Origin: Membranipora membranacea
Taxonomy: Eukaryota; Bryozoa; Gymnolaemata; Cheilostomatida; Membraniporidae
Direction: 5' to 3'
Assembly: GCA_914767715.1 (NCBI GenBank)
Contig: OU612065.1
Coordinates: 33,728,001-33,792,000 of the forward strand
DNA length: 64,000 nt
In this document: positions 47,601-56,289 of the stretch, piece by piece
Position numbering within the stretch: the stretch's first letter is position 1
Layout of the letters: each line of letters opens with the position of its first letter
Program-made: the position numbers and the translations under genes
The notes under the pieces: generated by a model
The model's input: the letters and a program-made list of their open reading frames with translations, nothing else
Database searches by the model: none
Told to the model about the DNA's origin: nothing

Positions 47601-47765
47601 GTATGGAAAAGACATTGTGATGTCTTACCATAATATACAATGTTAATTGGATTTTTCTCTTCTGCAGACCTAATACATACATATAGAACCGGAGAGGCAG
47701 AGCAGATGAAGACTTATTATCAGTGGTCAGTAAAGAGAAACTCAGTAAAGAGGAACTCACCGTGA
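14698..47765 (+). CDS. LRR-Roc-COR-caspase fusion protein
   Basis: I join these exons: 14698-14782, 15321-15452, 15586-15805, 17 type-A LRR exons, 7 type-B LRR exons, 41373-43276, 43430-43614, 43771-43932, 45343-45583, 45825-45998, 46365-46474, 46794-47013 and 47668-47765. Every junction keeps phase. The total is 6864 nt, 2287 aa if all intact cassettes are used. Order: acidic N-terminus (starts MEPAEPQC), LRR cap, about 48 LRRs, Roc GTPase, COR, then a caspase domain with SHG histidine, QACAG cysteine and p10 segment. Known Roco proteins use LRRs as a ligand or regulatory platform and Roc-COR as a GTP-dependent dimer switch; caspases cleave after Asp. A sensor-activated protease is my inference. 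No transmembrane segment or signal peptide is evident from the chosen ATG, so it is probably cytosolic. AATAAA near 48008 and 48046 fits a 3' end here. Exon usage across the array is unknown. Confidence 0.85.
15155..15240 (+). repeat. tRNA-derived repeat
   Basis: It has an A-box-like TGGCGCAATCGGTTAGCGCG and a B-box-like GGGTCGAATC about 50 bases on, but no proper anticodon or acceptor stem. It lies in the first intron of the LRR-Roc-COR-caspase gene, upstream of exon 2. This is a SINE head or tRNA pseudogene. Confidence 0.5.
15586..15805 (+). other. exon 3, N-terminal part and cap of the LRR domain
   Basis: The 220-nt exon enters in phase 1 and leaves in phase 2, matching the exon before it and the cassettes after it. 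It encodes about 73 residues starting near YRVWYGDD and ending with a degenerate LRR-like stretch (PKLKHLMLQGMSTNQIK). The last codon is completed by the first base of the type-A cassette. It is the bridge that shows the array belongs to an N-terminal coding part and is not a free repeat. Confidence 0.75.
16191..16561 (+). repeat. duplicated cassette 5' flank with tRNA-like core (copy 1)
   Basis: This intron segment ends at the acceptor of the first type-A cassette and recurs with high identity at 25264-25634, ending at the acceptor of the seventeenth. It contains a tRNA-like block near 16310-16385 with B box GGTTCAAATTCC. In the 25-kb copy that B box is disrupted. Confidence 0.8.
20449..20538 (+). 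other. shortened type-A LRR exon (in-frame deletion)
   Basis: The tenth cassette keeps its acceptor, first half and last 33 nt, but lacks 51 nt (17 codons) in the middle compared with its neighbours. It jumps from the first LRR straight to CSLQELPE. Length is 90 nt and phase 2-2 is preserved, so it could still be spliced in frame, giving about one LRR instead of two. Confidence 0.85.
24341..24560 (+). pseudogene. LINE reverse transcriptase fragment
   Basis: Translation with frame changes gives a linker-like block (GKFNQFFVSIGSSLANDLPE), then a block around EIKSVISKLKTKEAKGCD. These resemble the segment between endonuclease and reverse transcriptase and the start of RT in non-LTR retrotransposons. 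It is short, frameshifted and ends abruptly, so it is a dead fragment within the intron between type-A cassettes 16 and 17. Confidence 0.6.
24742..25105. mobile_element. 364-bp insertion with 9-bp target duplication
   Basis: The 3' part of a type-B intron is interrupted here. CCGTTCTCT occurs at 24733-24741 and again at 25106-25114, flanking 364 bp absent from the equivalent intron of the other type-B exons. The ends are CATTCTG at the left and, in reverse complement, CATACTG at the right, so terminal repeats are weak. A 9-bp duplication is known for Mutator-like elements, but the family is not established. Confidence 0.6.
25122..25258 (+). pseudogene. broken type-B LRR exon
   Basis: It begins with the usual acceptor (GTCATAG) and the open type-B sequence (LGSLTSLEELSL), then loses one base near 25212, which brings TAG into frame. 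Its 3' end and splice donor are missing, replaced from about 25264 by a copy of the 16.2-kb intron segment. It cannot act as an internal exon. The splice phase of its neighbours lets it be skipped without harm. Confidence 0.8.
25264..25634 (+). repeat. duplicated cassette 5' flank (copy 2)
   Basis: This is a near-identical copy of 16191-16561, joined abruptly to the broken type-B exon on its left and ending at the acceptor of type-A cassette 17. It marks a rearrangement that placed one type-A cassette among the type-B units. Confidence 0.8.
27608..28350. mobile_element. TTAA-flanked MITE, copy 1
   Basis: This 743-bp unit has terminal inverted repeats AGAGGAACTTAAC / GTTAAGTTCCTCT, bounded by TTAA at 27604-27607 and 28351-28354. 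The same intron in other type-B units has a single uninterrupted TTAA at this point (for example 26663-26666), giving the empty site. TTAA duplication is the signature of piggyBac-type transposition. No transposase is encoded, so it is non-autonomous. Confidence 0.85.
28355..28941. mobile_element. TTAA-flanked MITE, copy 2 (inverted)
   Basis: This 587-bp copy of the preceding element lies in opposite orientation, bounded by TTAA at 28351-28354 and 28942-28945. The two share the central TTAA and form a large palindrome. It lacks about 150 bp present in copy 1 (near 28085-28255), so one copy has an internal deletion or the other an insertion. Confidence 0.85.
29275..36904 (+). repeat. tandem exon-plus-intron duplications
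   Basis: Units starting at 29275 and 30188 are each 913 bp and differ at very few positions. Units starting at 31101 (2915 bp) and 34016 (2889 bp) are longer copies that share about 1.5-2 kb of extra intron, including a block near 31860-32700 that matches 34770-35590, and one near 33230-33600 that matches 36150-36500. These are successive segmental duplications of different ages. The open frames inside the introns are not conserved genes. Confidence 0.85.
37073..37790. repeat. foldback element after the last LRR exon
   Basis: The left part (from about 37073) and right part (to about 37790) are imperfect reverse complements over several hundred bases. Matched blocks include GGCCAAAGATATGTCCAC with its complement near 37747-37765 and TGGGAAAATCATCAATCTG with its complement near 37662-37681. 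The apparent centre is around 37430. No coding content is seen. Confidence 0.7.
37840..38040 (-). repeat. tRNA-headed SINE
   Basis: On the minus strand the head reads GGTAGCTCAGTTGGTTAGAG then GGCTTCGAATCCCGCTG, good A and B boxes. The anticodon arm is not tRNA-like and the acceptor ends do not pair. A GC-rich body follows to about 37840. This is a tRNA-derived SINE in reverse orientation within the large intron before the Roc-COR exon. Confidence 0.7.
38285..39247 (+). pseudogene. LINE retrotransposon relic (endonuclease and RT fragments)
   Basis: Broken frames give, in order, an endonuclease-type end (SLPDHLPIAG near 38320-38350), a linker (KCNEYFSKVGSNL near 39058), then reverse-transcriptase motifs (GVPQGSVLGPIL near 39100, FADDTN near 39180). 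This is the gene order of APE-type LINEs. The RT catalytic FADD is present, but most of the palm and fingers is missing between the linker and GVPQGS, and stops interrupt the frame. A MITE sits at 38479-38686. It is non-functional, in the intron before the Roc-COR exon. Confidence 0.8.
38479..38686. mobile_element. MITE with G/C-run termini, inside LINE relic
   Basis: It is bounded by GGGGAGTCTTCAAT and ATTGAAAGATCCCCCT, which are near inverse repeats. Inside are repeated GAGTGAGCGAT-type motifs in both orientations. A related copy in the opposite orientation lies at about 57613-57859, and a degraded one near 51280-51370. Confidence 0.65.
39250..41372. other. rest of the intron before the Roc-COR exon
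   Basis: No gene is supported here. It contains a TG-repeat near 40360-40376, a C-run near 40970-40981 and AT-rich sequence, ending in a pyrimidine-rich tract and acceptor TTTTTACAG at 41364-41372. Short frames at 39772-39954 and 40237-40437 (minus) carry no recognisable domain. Confidence 0.5.
41373..43276 (+). other. Roc GTPase and COR domain exon
   Basis: One 1904-nt exon enters in phase 2 from the last LRR cassette and leaves at a GTGAGT donor in phase 1. Residues counted from its first Met: 1-50 finish the LRRs; an LRR-to-Roc connector VCRQGLLAMRKYF is at about 49-61; Roc follows, with P-loop GQTMAGKTSL at 81-90, G3 DFGGQ at 134-138 and G4 THCD at 203-206. COR fills most of the rest, from about FHRIELLTHLVELLYDH onward, ending in the Cys-rich segment YCSHCLL common at Roco C-termini. 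Key nucleotide-binding residues are present, so GTP binding is likely. In characterised Roco proteins COR mediates dimerisation. No kinase domain follows; a caspase does. Confidence 0.93.
43430..43614 (+). other. linker exon between COR and caspase
   Basis: Phase 1 in and phase 0 out, 62 codons. It starts after a GATAG acceptor with STITERGVRTLDEY and ends with LKHK. It is acidic and not a domain I recognise; it lies where caspases have a prodomain-to-p20 linker. No death-fold domain (CARD, DED or DD) is visible in it. Confidence 0.75.
43967..44068. mobile_element. short foldback at TTAA
   Basis: A 102-bp near-perfect hairpin with ends GCGCTCAAACGG / CCG(T)TTGAGCGC and a loop around 44014-44024. 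TTAA lies immediately on each side (43963-43966 and 44069-44072). Confidence 0.8.
44073..44439. mobile_element. TTAA-flanked MITE, first copy
   Basis: It begins AGGGCAACCAGGGTTTC and ends CTTGGTTGCCCC, flanked by TTAA at 44069-44072 and 44440-44443. It is a direct copy of the following element at high identity. No coding content is seen. Confidence 0.8.
44444..44820. mobile_element. TTAA-flanked MITE, second copy
   Basis: 377 bp with perfect terminal inverted repeats AGGGCAACCAAGGTTTC / GAAACCTTGGTTGCCCT, flanked by TTAA at 44440-44443 and 44821-44824. It is in the same orientation as the preceding copy and shares a TTAA with it. Confidence 0.85.
45825..47013 (+). other. caspase interdomain linker and p10 subunit, three exons
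   Basis: Exons 45825-45998, 46365-46474 and 46794-47013. The first is a Pro/Asn/Asp-rich linker containing LEVD followed by Q, a good caspase-type cleavage site, and ends with the DFIIMQSSFD strand. The second has HRSPKVGSLFIRCL, matching the p10 SWR-x-P-x-x-GS-F segment that supplies the S1-pocket Arg. The third carries the QRTEYLQRIGKQ helix and the STFLGNKFYLQPG end strand. All p10 elements are in order and in phase, so this is a complete caspase fold and not a metacaspase-like p20 alone. Confidence 0.9.
47014..47667 (+). other. intron with in-frame poly-Ala readthrough and tRNA-like repeat
   Basis: If the donor at 47014 is not used, the caspase frame continues to a stop near 47259. That adds a tail with two alanine runs (8 and 10) split by one Asp, encoded by GCN repeats at about 47104-47162. 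A tRNA-like block with B box GTTCAATTCC lies near 47384-47452. The GT donor (GTATGT) and TCTGCAG acceptor are both good, so splicing is the default reading. Confidence 0.6.
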
Positions 47766-50271
47766 CCTTTTTTTCTCTCACCTTCCGGCAGTTCTTCACC
47801 AGACTGATGACGCTGAAGATCATTTGTTACTCAATCTTACTAAGTCACAAACTGGTGGTTAGACAAAGAATATAAGTTATCATCTATATCTAAGTGCTGC
47901 TATTGGAGTTACCCTGTGTACATTCAAATATTCTTCTCAGTTATTAAAAAAACTTTATATGTGTAGTAGCCTTGATTGCCTTTCACATTTGATTCATTTT
48001 AATCACAATAAATATGTTTCTTATCCACAATGAATATTTCTTTCAATAAAAATGTCGCATGTTTTATTTATTATCCTCAATTTATACAATCTTCATTCAC
48101 AAAGTGTATATTTATTATCTATAATGTATATATTTTATTAAAGCAATGTATATATTTTTTTAAAGCAATGTATATATTTTTCTAATAAATCTGGGAAAAT
48201 TTAATTGTGGTCTCCTTAGAAGTTTTGTCACACTGCATTAGAATTGAATATTCATCCAAGTATCTAAAAGCTACATTGAATCGAATTGAAGTTTTTATGG
48301 CAGCAAAATGACATTGGCAATCAGATATCTTGGAGAGGTTTTACCCCAAAAGATTGCTGACTCCATTGCATAAAATTACGTTTAACTCTTGCAGCAACAA
48401 GCGCAGATAGTGTAGAAGAATCGATGACAAAACCTTTAGTCACCCTACATTTCATTTGTGACCTACCAAAAGTATAATGTCCAATGATGCTCATAATACC
48501 TTGATTAAATTTGGTGCGCATAATTTTCAGAAGTGAGCCCTTAGATAAGAATTTCTTCCTAAATTAAGATGAGAAAATAAGTTCACACAAAGTCAAACTT
48601 GATTGCAGATCAGAGAAATGCCAGTAAGCAGTGACAGCTTTGTACACAAAAAGCGTGTTATAGCTAGTATGTCTACTCAGGCCTGCTCCAAAGTGGAGTT
48701 TATTTTAAAAATTCTCTTGCTTTCATCACTTATGCCATCCTAGGTTGGTGATAGGTATATGGCTAGTAAGTGCATGGAAGACACTTTTGTTAGTAAACAG
48801 GCGGTGATGAAAAAGGAGTTGGCAGCAAAACATATGTTTGCTATCCAAAGCCATTGAAACTGTGATATTACCACAAATCGACCTATCATGTTGAGTCATG
48901 CTACAGATGGATCAATATACCTCACAAAAGCCTGTGTTCACTAGTTTCGTATCGACAAGAAGTACTCTTTGGTATTGAGGACAACAGCAAAGCTTTTCAG
49001 GACAAGCTGAAATTAAAAGAAGTTTCTGCAATATTCCTTCATCACCAACGAGAACACAATTTTTCCAGGCATATATGGCGTAATTGAACTATATAGCTCA
49101 CTTTGATCAGGTAGTTTGAAATTTATTTATTTATTGAGGTTTTCTAAAAGTTTATAATTAAAGCAAATTAAAAATAACTTGTTGACTTGAAATAAACGTC
49201 CCAAGCTCCCTGTTTTGATGACAACGGGTAAATATATTATTGTAGGTACAAATGAAAACGTTCAGTTCTATATGGGCAGTAGCCATATTCATAAAAGAAT
49301 CATAGTAGAGGGTTTCTTGGCGCAGACAATTTTGCTTGCTAAGACATATTTTAGGTACTTAGTCTAATCCAACACTCCGGTGTTCTAAGACATGTGGCAG
49401 ATGCTGTATGTGATATGTCTTACAGCACGCATGTGGCCCCTACAGTACCACAACTATGCTTTATATTTCTTGAGTGCTGTAAGATATGTCACAGTCAGCA
49501 CTTGCCACATTTCTTACAATAATTGTTGTCAACGACGGTTTTTAGTACCCATTCAGAACATCATAATTTTTGTAATGTGAGTTGTCTGCTCATGGCAAAT
49601 GGAAGGACAATTTATAATATCCACAGACATCTGTAAATGAAAGATTTTACTCAGTCTATTTTCTTATGCAAAGTCAATATAATAATAATGTAAGATGTTA
49701 AGTACGGCAGACGAGCTGCGCCATGTGGTAAAAATAATTCGGAATGGCGCAGCTCGGCTACATGCAATTTACATGTGGCGCAGCTCGGCTAGAGGCAATT
49801 TATGTGTGGCGCAGCTCGGCTAGTTTCAAACTTTGAAGCCATGAGAACACAACTCATTAATTTGATAGTCTGTCACTACTCAGTCGGAAAAAGTTAGAGT
49901 CAACTTGGGTTTTGGAGGTATGATTGTTAACAACTAAGTCTGCACCATCTTGATAGCTGAGTCTGATAATAGGCCTGACTTTGAGGTTAGAGCATCACTC
50001 ACTGGCCTGAGCACTGAAAGGCGACCTTTTTAATGTTATCACTACCAGACATTCGAAACATAGAGCCACCTTAGAAAAGATATATGCAGAGGAGAGGAGT
50101 CTGTCAGGTGAACTGTTCTGATTGTCACCAACCAATCTATCTTACCAAGGACCAGCAGGGACTAGCTAGGAGCACTGCTTGATCTTTCACTACCTACAGA
50201 CAGTTCCTGGACCAATCTGTAGAATCTATGTATGTATTTAATTTTTGTCATTGAATCACTCATTGTTACAG
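47766..50271. other. region between the stop codon and possible 3' exons
   Basis: AATAAA occurs near 48008 and 48046, followed by AT-rich sequence with repeated ATGTATATATTTTT near 48120-48180. No gene is supported. A 31-bp repeat lies at about 49747-49822. Short frames at 48321-48521 (minus) and 49392-49580 have no domain. Confidence 0.5.
49706..49824. repeat. 31-bp GC-rich repeat with inverted copy
   Basis: GCGCAGCTCGGCTA occurs at 49747, 49778 and 49809, a 31-bp period, each followed by a variable block containing CAATTTA. An inverted partial copy (GAGCTGCGCCATGTGG) lies at about 49713. It is a small local repeat capable of a hairpin. Confidence 0.75.
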
Positions 50272-50729
50272 TGAATGGGAGTCAAAGAATTGGTGGAATG
50301 TTGATGATGATGCAGCACCCTCACTGGCAGACTACTATCTTATCTATTACCCAATGGTCCTACTCCAAAACCTGTCTGGGTATGTAGCAATGTTTGACTT
50401 TCATATTACATTCAATTTTTTCATTCAATGACCTCTTAGTTCTATCTCTAACCCAGGAATATGAACTTTTTTTCACAGTTGAGCATCTCATTTAGTTTCT
50501 GCATTAATTGATCCTATTATAATTTTCCCTTTTCAGAACGGTTGAAGACAAGGTGATGACAACAACATTAAAACTAGCCTATGGCCCAGTGGTCTATCAT
50601 AATATTGTTGGAAATAAAATCATCTGGATGATCAATATGCCGATACGCAACTTGCCGATCAACAATGAGATACGAGTCTGCAACGTAGTGCCACAAAGAA
50701 GCCCAGATGACCTCTTTACAGAAGTCTAA
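50272..50729 (+). CDS. two exons, possible alternative C-terminus of the caspase fusion
   Basis: Exons 50272-50379 and 50537-50729 are joined by a GTATGT donor and TTTTCAG acceptor, ending TAA. They encode about 100 residues (NEWESKNWW, SLADYYLIYYPMVLL, then GTVEDKV to FTEV). The phase fits a GTCAGT donor at 47726 inside the last caspase-side exon, which would replace the short tail and give a 2374-aa protein. I do not recognise the domain. It could instead be the end of a separate small gene whose first exon I cannot see. AATAAA near 51236 would serve as its polyadenylation signal. Confidence 0.5.
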
Positions 50730-53700
50730 CTCCTCGGTCTTAGTATCTATTGATTTTTTTTATTGCTTGTGGGTCAGGTTTTCAGTTTAGGAACTCAAGC
50801 AGTCAAGCACATTTGAATTGTAAATGCCCAAAGTGCCACTGATAAGCTGATTCAAATCAATCGTGAGTTCTAATAGACAACAAATACATTGGTGAACTGA
50901 CTTGACAACTGTAATCTGTAAGTGGGTACCAAATTATTATCAAAGTTTTCTCTCTGGTCGGATTTTTATTTTTTCTTCTTACATACCATGTTTGTTTGTT
51001 GTTGAGGAGCTGACATAACTGGTCCCTTTATTTCTTTTTTCGTTATTTGTTTTGTGTAACATAATTTAAGCACAATAATAATTATACTATGCCTAAGAAA
51101 GTTCACTTGACGCATTTTTGTGACAGCTGTATTACCATCTATATTCATGCAGGGATGATATGACTTGGCTGTTTAGTCTACAGAATAACGCATAGATAGA
51201 TGAGAATTTTGTCAACAGTGACTGAAAGTTCTTTGAATAAAAAACAGCTTAGGTGCCCTACTTAGGTCTCGTTCCCAAATCACTCTCTCATAGATAGAAC
51301 TATACCTATGCATTCTGAGTAAACGATTTGTGCACAAATTGTCTAATTGAGCTAAATGACCAGACTACCTTGGGAGGAAGATTGATTTTAGTTGAGAGGA
51401 CAACTCATATGTCTGATACAATCATACCAGGGAGTTAGGGACAAATGTTATATTTTGTCCCCAACTCCTTGATCATACATACTCCCTGATATCTTTTGTT
51501 CACCCAAGGACATACTATCACTCTCCAATGTTGGAGTAAGGATATGCGTTTGGTTTGACCCAAAAAAGTTGGATCAATGTGACTACGAGCCAGAATACCT
51601 GTGGCCGTTATACATATTATATTCAATGTACCTAAAAATAAAAATGATCAGCACAAAACACTGTGAATCATTTGATCTGGTTATTATTGATAGATTTAAG
51701 CAGAGTATAGCAGGGTGCGAGGACTGCCTTACGCAATGAACCTTCTTCTCAGTTCTCTGGGGCCTGCACCCAGTGACCAAGCACCCTGATGAAGTTTGTT
51801 CATCTAATTGATACCGCAAAAACTCCCTAGGTATCACTATCAACAGCATTGGATACTAACTGAAGTTGCATGCTTGACATTGATTTATCATCTACAACTT
51901 ACAGTTAGATGTTGCAAGACTAGGAGATGAGCTGTGCTACGGCATTATTATTGTGTATAAATTCTCATGGATCTCTAGTTGTTCATTGGAAAATACTTTT
52001 ACTTGGCGAAGTCTCAGCACCTTAAATCCGGCTAAGTGAACCAGCCACTGTCTTACCAAGGAGTTCCCTCTAACTCCTTTGTCTTACCAATGCAATCCTG
52101 ATACATGTTGAGGTATATATGGGATCAAAGATTAAGTCGGTCTAGTGATGATTGCATATGATTCCTATGGCTTATCTCTGGTTAATCTCTAAAATGCTCC
52201 TTCATAATCATACAGGCTGTAAAATAAAACATGTAAACATACAAAAATGTTATTTGGACAGATTACTGACACATCAATCACAGTCAAACTTTAAACAAAG
52301 CAACTTGATGAGCTCTAAAGCCCTCTCTATGCTTGCAGTATATGCCCTACATCTAGCAGACATGACTATACACCTTACACTGTATACACGAGTTACTCCA
52401 AAGCCTGGGTTGGTCTCTGGCAACGTCTGCCCCCCTCCCCCCTGGTTGGGTTTCAAACAACAAAAAACCCAAAAGGGCAGTCAAATACTCACTGCCATTG
52501 ACCCAGATGTTGGAGTAGGCCGGTGACCATTACTCACTCAGTAGCAGCCTGTAGTACTAGTACTAGGAAGCCTGTGAGTGTGAGTAGTCACTCTTGATTG
52601 ATACATATTTCATCAACATCATTACCAACTATCAAAACATTGGGCAGCTCATTGCTTTGTTTGTGCACCCACACAATAGAGCCCAAACCAACCAAAATAA
52701 GAAAATGCAATGATGTGAGTTGTAGAAGCAAGGAGCAACCAGGGAAGCTGATACTCCTTGGACTTGGTGGTAGAAGAGAGAAGTAGGTAGTACAAGTAGT
52801 AAGTAGCCCTATTTAAATGATCAACACATCCAATCCAATCATTCCTTCACATGATGATATTGATATAACTTTCATACCTTATTGTGGAGAATACTGTCGC
52901 ATCCAAACATCAGATCAAAGGATTGTCATAGCAATCGAGGACGATTGCAACCAGGGGGGTGCATATGTCGCATTTACAGCAGCAAACAGGATAATTTCTA
53001 TATCAACATCAGACGCAATAAGAACATCCAATATTATAGCTAGCATCATCATCAGTACACTCAACCTCGACTCGAGGACACGCAGTTACCAGCTAGTGCA
53101 TATCACCTCGAATCAGGGACAGGCAAATATATGCAAATCTAAATTCTATTCTTAATACCGGTGCCACCCTAACGCCAGAACCGTGACAACCATGACAATG
53201 CAGTAAAGGTGGCGCCAACAGAGACAATTCAGAATTAGCATTGTCGTATACACAGCAGTAAACAGGAGAATTGTCTATACCAACATCCGACACAATAACA
53301 ACATCCAATATCTTTGCCAGCATCATCATCAGTACACTCAAACCTTGACTGGAGGACACGCAGTTACCAGCCGGTGCATATCACCTCGAATCCGTGATAT
53401 GCAAATATATTCCAATCTAAATTCTATTCTTAACACCGGCGCCAACAGAGACAAGTCAGAATTAGCAACTCTTGCGGCCGATCAACCCACGCTTGCGGCC
53501 GATCAACCCTCTTTTTGCGGCAATTGAGAAATGTGTTTTATTCCTGTTTTTTTGCTGGTGCACGTCAGCAGTTTTTCTAAGGTGTCTGGAACCATGCTAT
53601 ATAAGAGCATGGTACACCAATGTAAGGGCCTCTTTGTTTGCAACTTCATTTGGAGACAGGTCAGTTTTGTTAAACATGAAAGTTCTATGAGTTATTATTA

Positions 53701-55052
53701 TAATATTTTCATTTATTGTACGTTAGTGATATTTATAGGGAAATAGAACTTGCCTTATTATTTAATAATGGCACAGTATAACATTTGGTTGGATTACCTA
53801 TACGTTCATCTAATTGCGTTAAATGAATTAAAGCCAGCATGCATGGCATCATTAACTAGAGAGCATGGCTTGTAGAAATAAGACGTGCATTGTTAAGTTG
53901 AATTGCGTTTAATGTTAAACTTGATAAGAATTAAAGGGCATGCTCTTGAGTCAAGTGTGTAACCTCGAACAAATGAGATCACCGTTAGGTAAATAAGTCA
54001 GTGTCATATAGTGAGAATCATCATACCGAGCTCGTGAGCACAGATCTCAGTAGCGGAGAGTTAATGTGGTGACTCCATAACCCGGAATCCCACAATACTA
54101 TACTATACTTACAGCCATATCATCGGTAGGGAAAGTCAAGCAACTTCTCAAACACTGACTGTGACTCCCGGAAGAGCTTGTTAGCCACATAGCAGGGTAG
54201 GTCGAGGCGCACATTGCTAGTAGAGGCGTGGCTTGCTGCTCTTGTTTTATTGGCTACTTATTGTATACAAACATTGTGAAAGCACATGGTCTTATCAGAA
54301 TTGTGTATATTATGATGTCTTATACTTACAAACACTCTTTATATGCTTATGATATAATTATGTCTATGTAATAGCACATATAAATTCTGATATTGCCATT
54401 GACATGTGCTCAGTTCTGTAGAAACATCCTATATTTTGCAACAGGTGTACTACTAAAACATTTCCAACATTCCAGCTTGTGTTAGACTTTATTTCAGAAG
54501 AGCAGGAAAGTTGCTTATGATGTATGTCTATGTAATGGCACACATGAATTCTGACAACTTGTCTGCTGTTCTTTGTAGGTATTGTGGCAAAGCTTAGAAT
54601 AATCTTCAACATGAACACAACAATGATATGTTTGTTAACCACCGGCATCATTGACTTTGAGGAGGTCAGACTATGATTTTACAATATAATAAATATAAAT
54701 ATTTATGTATACATTCAAATATCTTTAGGTTGATAAAGACATTTATTTGTAATTGATAAGCTGATACATACAATAAAGAGTAAAAGACATGATGTTTCAC
54801 CCTCGTAACAATTATGAAGCTAAATATTAAAAGAATTCAGTAAATTACATGAGTTAAAATCATAACTTTGATAACTCTAAACATGCCAGCACGGAAACCA
54901 CATATTTACAACCAACATTTATTTACTGTCTGAGTAGTCAAATGTGTTAAAAAATTTAAGGCACAAGAATTAAGTGGTCAATTAATAATTAAATTGGTGC
55001 AAAGAGAGAAAAGTATTGATACTAAATCAAGAATGCCCCTCCCCGGCATCTT
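50730..55052. other. gene-poor repeat region
   Basis: No coding gene is supported. It contains a degraded copy of the GAGTGAGCGAT-type MITE near 51280-51370 and a tandem duplication at 52974-53469. A second small direct repeat of GCGGCCGATCAACC lies at 53475-53507. Open frames of 60-124 codons here lack domains and splice-consistent partners. TTTATT near 54738 and 54919 may be minus-strand polyadenylation signals for the gene ending at 55053. Confidence 0.5.
52974..53469 (+). repeat. tandem duplication, about 276-bp unit
   Basis: Two diverged copies (about 52974-53250 and 53250-53469) share blocks such as CATCATCATCAGTACACTCA, CACGCAGTTACCAGC, CATATCACCTCGAATC and AAATTCTATTCTTAA. Frames in the two copies are not conserved, so this is non-coding. 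Confidence 0.75.
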
Positions 55053-56289
55053 CTACACCTGAAGTTGGTCACTTGTTTCCCTGGTGAAGAGCCGTGTCTG
55101 GACATAGTCTCTTAGCTGCTGCTGTATACTGGCAGCATCAACTAGTGTCGAATGTGTCATTAAATCCCTCAGCTTTTCCTTGACTTGTTGGTCTATAGGC
55201 TGGTAGGCTTGGTTTTCCTGTTAGAAAAGAGATATGATTTAAGAACATGTAATGACGTGATGACCCTGCATAACCCCACAAGGAATTACCTTAAGATAAT
55301 ACCAGGGCCGTAGTTTTGAAAATATGGTAGAGGAGACGATAATCCTTCAGAGCGTGATGTATCACTAGCCTCGAAAGATGTTGAGGAATAGAAATAGTAG
55401 ATGAAAGTCCAAAATGAGCTGACTCCGACATAGAATTTTCAATTGTTGCATTTTTAGCATTTAACATTCTCAGGGAGGCATAGCCTCCCTGCCTCCCCTA
55501 GAACTATGGGCCTGTTATATTATTATTGTTATATTATATTATGCCTGTTATATTACATGGCAATCATAATTTACCATAGAGTTATTATATACTCTATATA
55601 TAATATGTATATTATGTACTCTATATATACTCTATATATAATAACTCTATGTAGTTTACCCACAAAGCTTGTGTAGCTAAAGATTAATTATTCATCAGGA
55701 CGACCATACCTTTCCAGTATAATGGTATGGTTTGTGGACCTCCTCAGATGGAATTAACACGGTGAACTCCTCACTCCAACATATATCTTCTGACCTTGTA
55801 GCTTTCAGATCTGTAGCTAGTTTCACTCGCTGATGTTTATTAGACTTATCCTGGGTGAGCTGCAATTGTCAAATGCAGATAAAAAAGCCATGTTCGCGAA
55901 AATTTACAGTAAGACGAGATATTGGTAATAAAAAGTTGACCGAAACAAAGATAACGTAACTGGGTTTCTCACAACATACACACATGTGTACATACATTTT
56001 AATGCAATTTCCCGTACAATTTTCACTCCATTGGAGGTGTACAATATTGAGGTTGTCACTTCTGTGGAACATTACAACAGCAATACAGTGAGTAAGTCTA
56101 GTTTGTTTGCAAAGATCAAGTGAGGTTTTCAACATTACAACAGCATAGAAACAGTAAAAAGCTAAACGAATCATTAGGGATACTCACAACAAAGCCTTGA
56201 AAAATGACGCAGCGGAATATTTTGATTGCAGCAGGACATCCAAGCTTTTTAGTATTCTTGACCACTGGATGATCTTGATCCATGTCAAT
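55053..56289 (-). CDS. 3' part of a GCPA-motif gene, possibly CARF-like
   Basis: Three minus-strand exons join in phase 0: 56289-56188 (34 codons), 55859-55710 (50 codons) and 55217-55053 (54 codons plus TAG). All have clean AG acceptors, and GTGAGT and GTATGG donors. The first encodes HPVVKNTKKLGCPAAIKI; the Gly-Cys-Pro-Ala segment after a basic stretch resembles the core of calcium-responsive transcription factor (CARF/ALS2CR8) proteins and some transposase-derived DNA-binding proteins. The middle exon ends in VHKPYHYTGK. The last is helical, with QVKEKLRDLM and QQLRDYVQTRLF. An earlier 5' exon must exist, because the first exon has an acceptor; I could not find it before 58.5 kb. The assignment rests on one motif and the general layout. 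Confidence 0.6.
55575..55665. repeat. AT-rich palindrome
   Basis: CATAGAGTTATTATATACTC at the left is mirrored by TATAATAACTCTATG at the right, with TA-rich repeats between. The same edge is seen in the SNAPC3-intron repeats near 4920 and 7480, so this is probably a short deletion copy of that element. It lies in the intron of the minus-strand gene. Confidence 0.6.
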
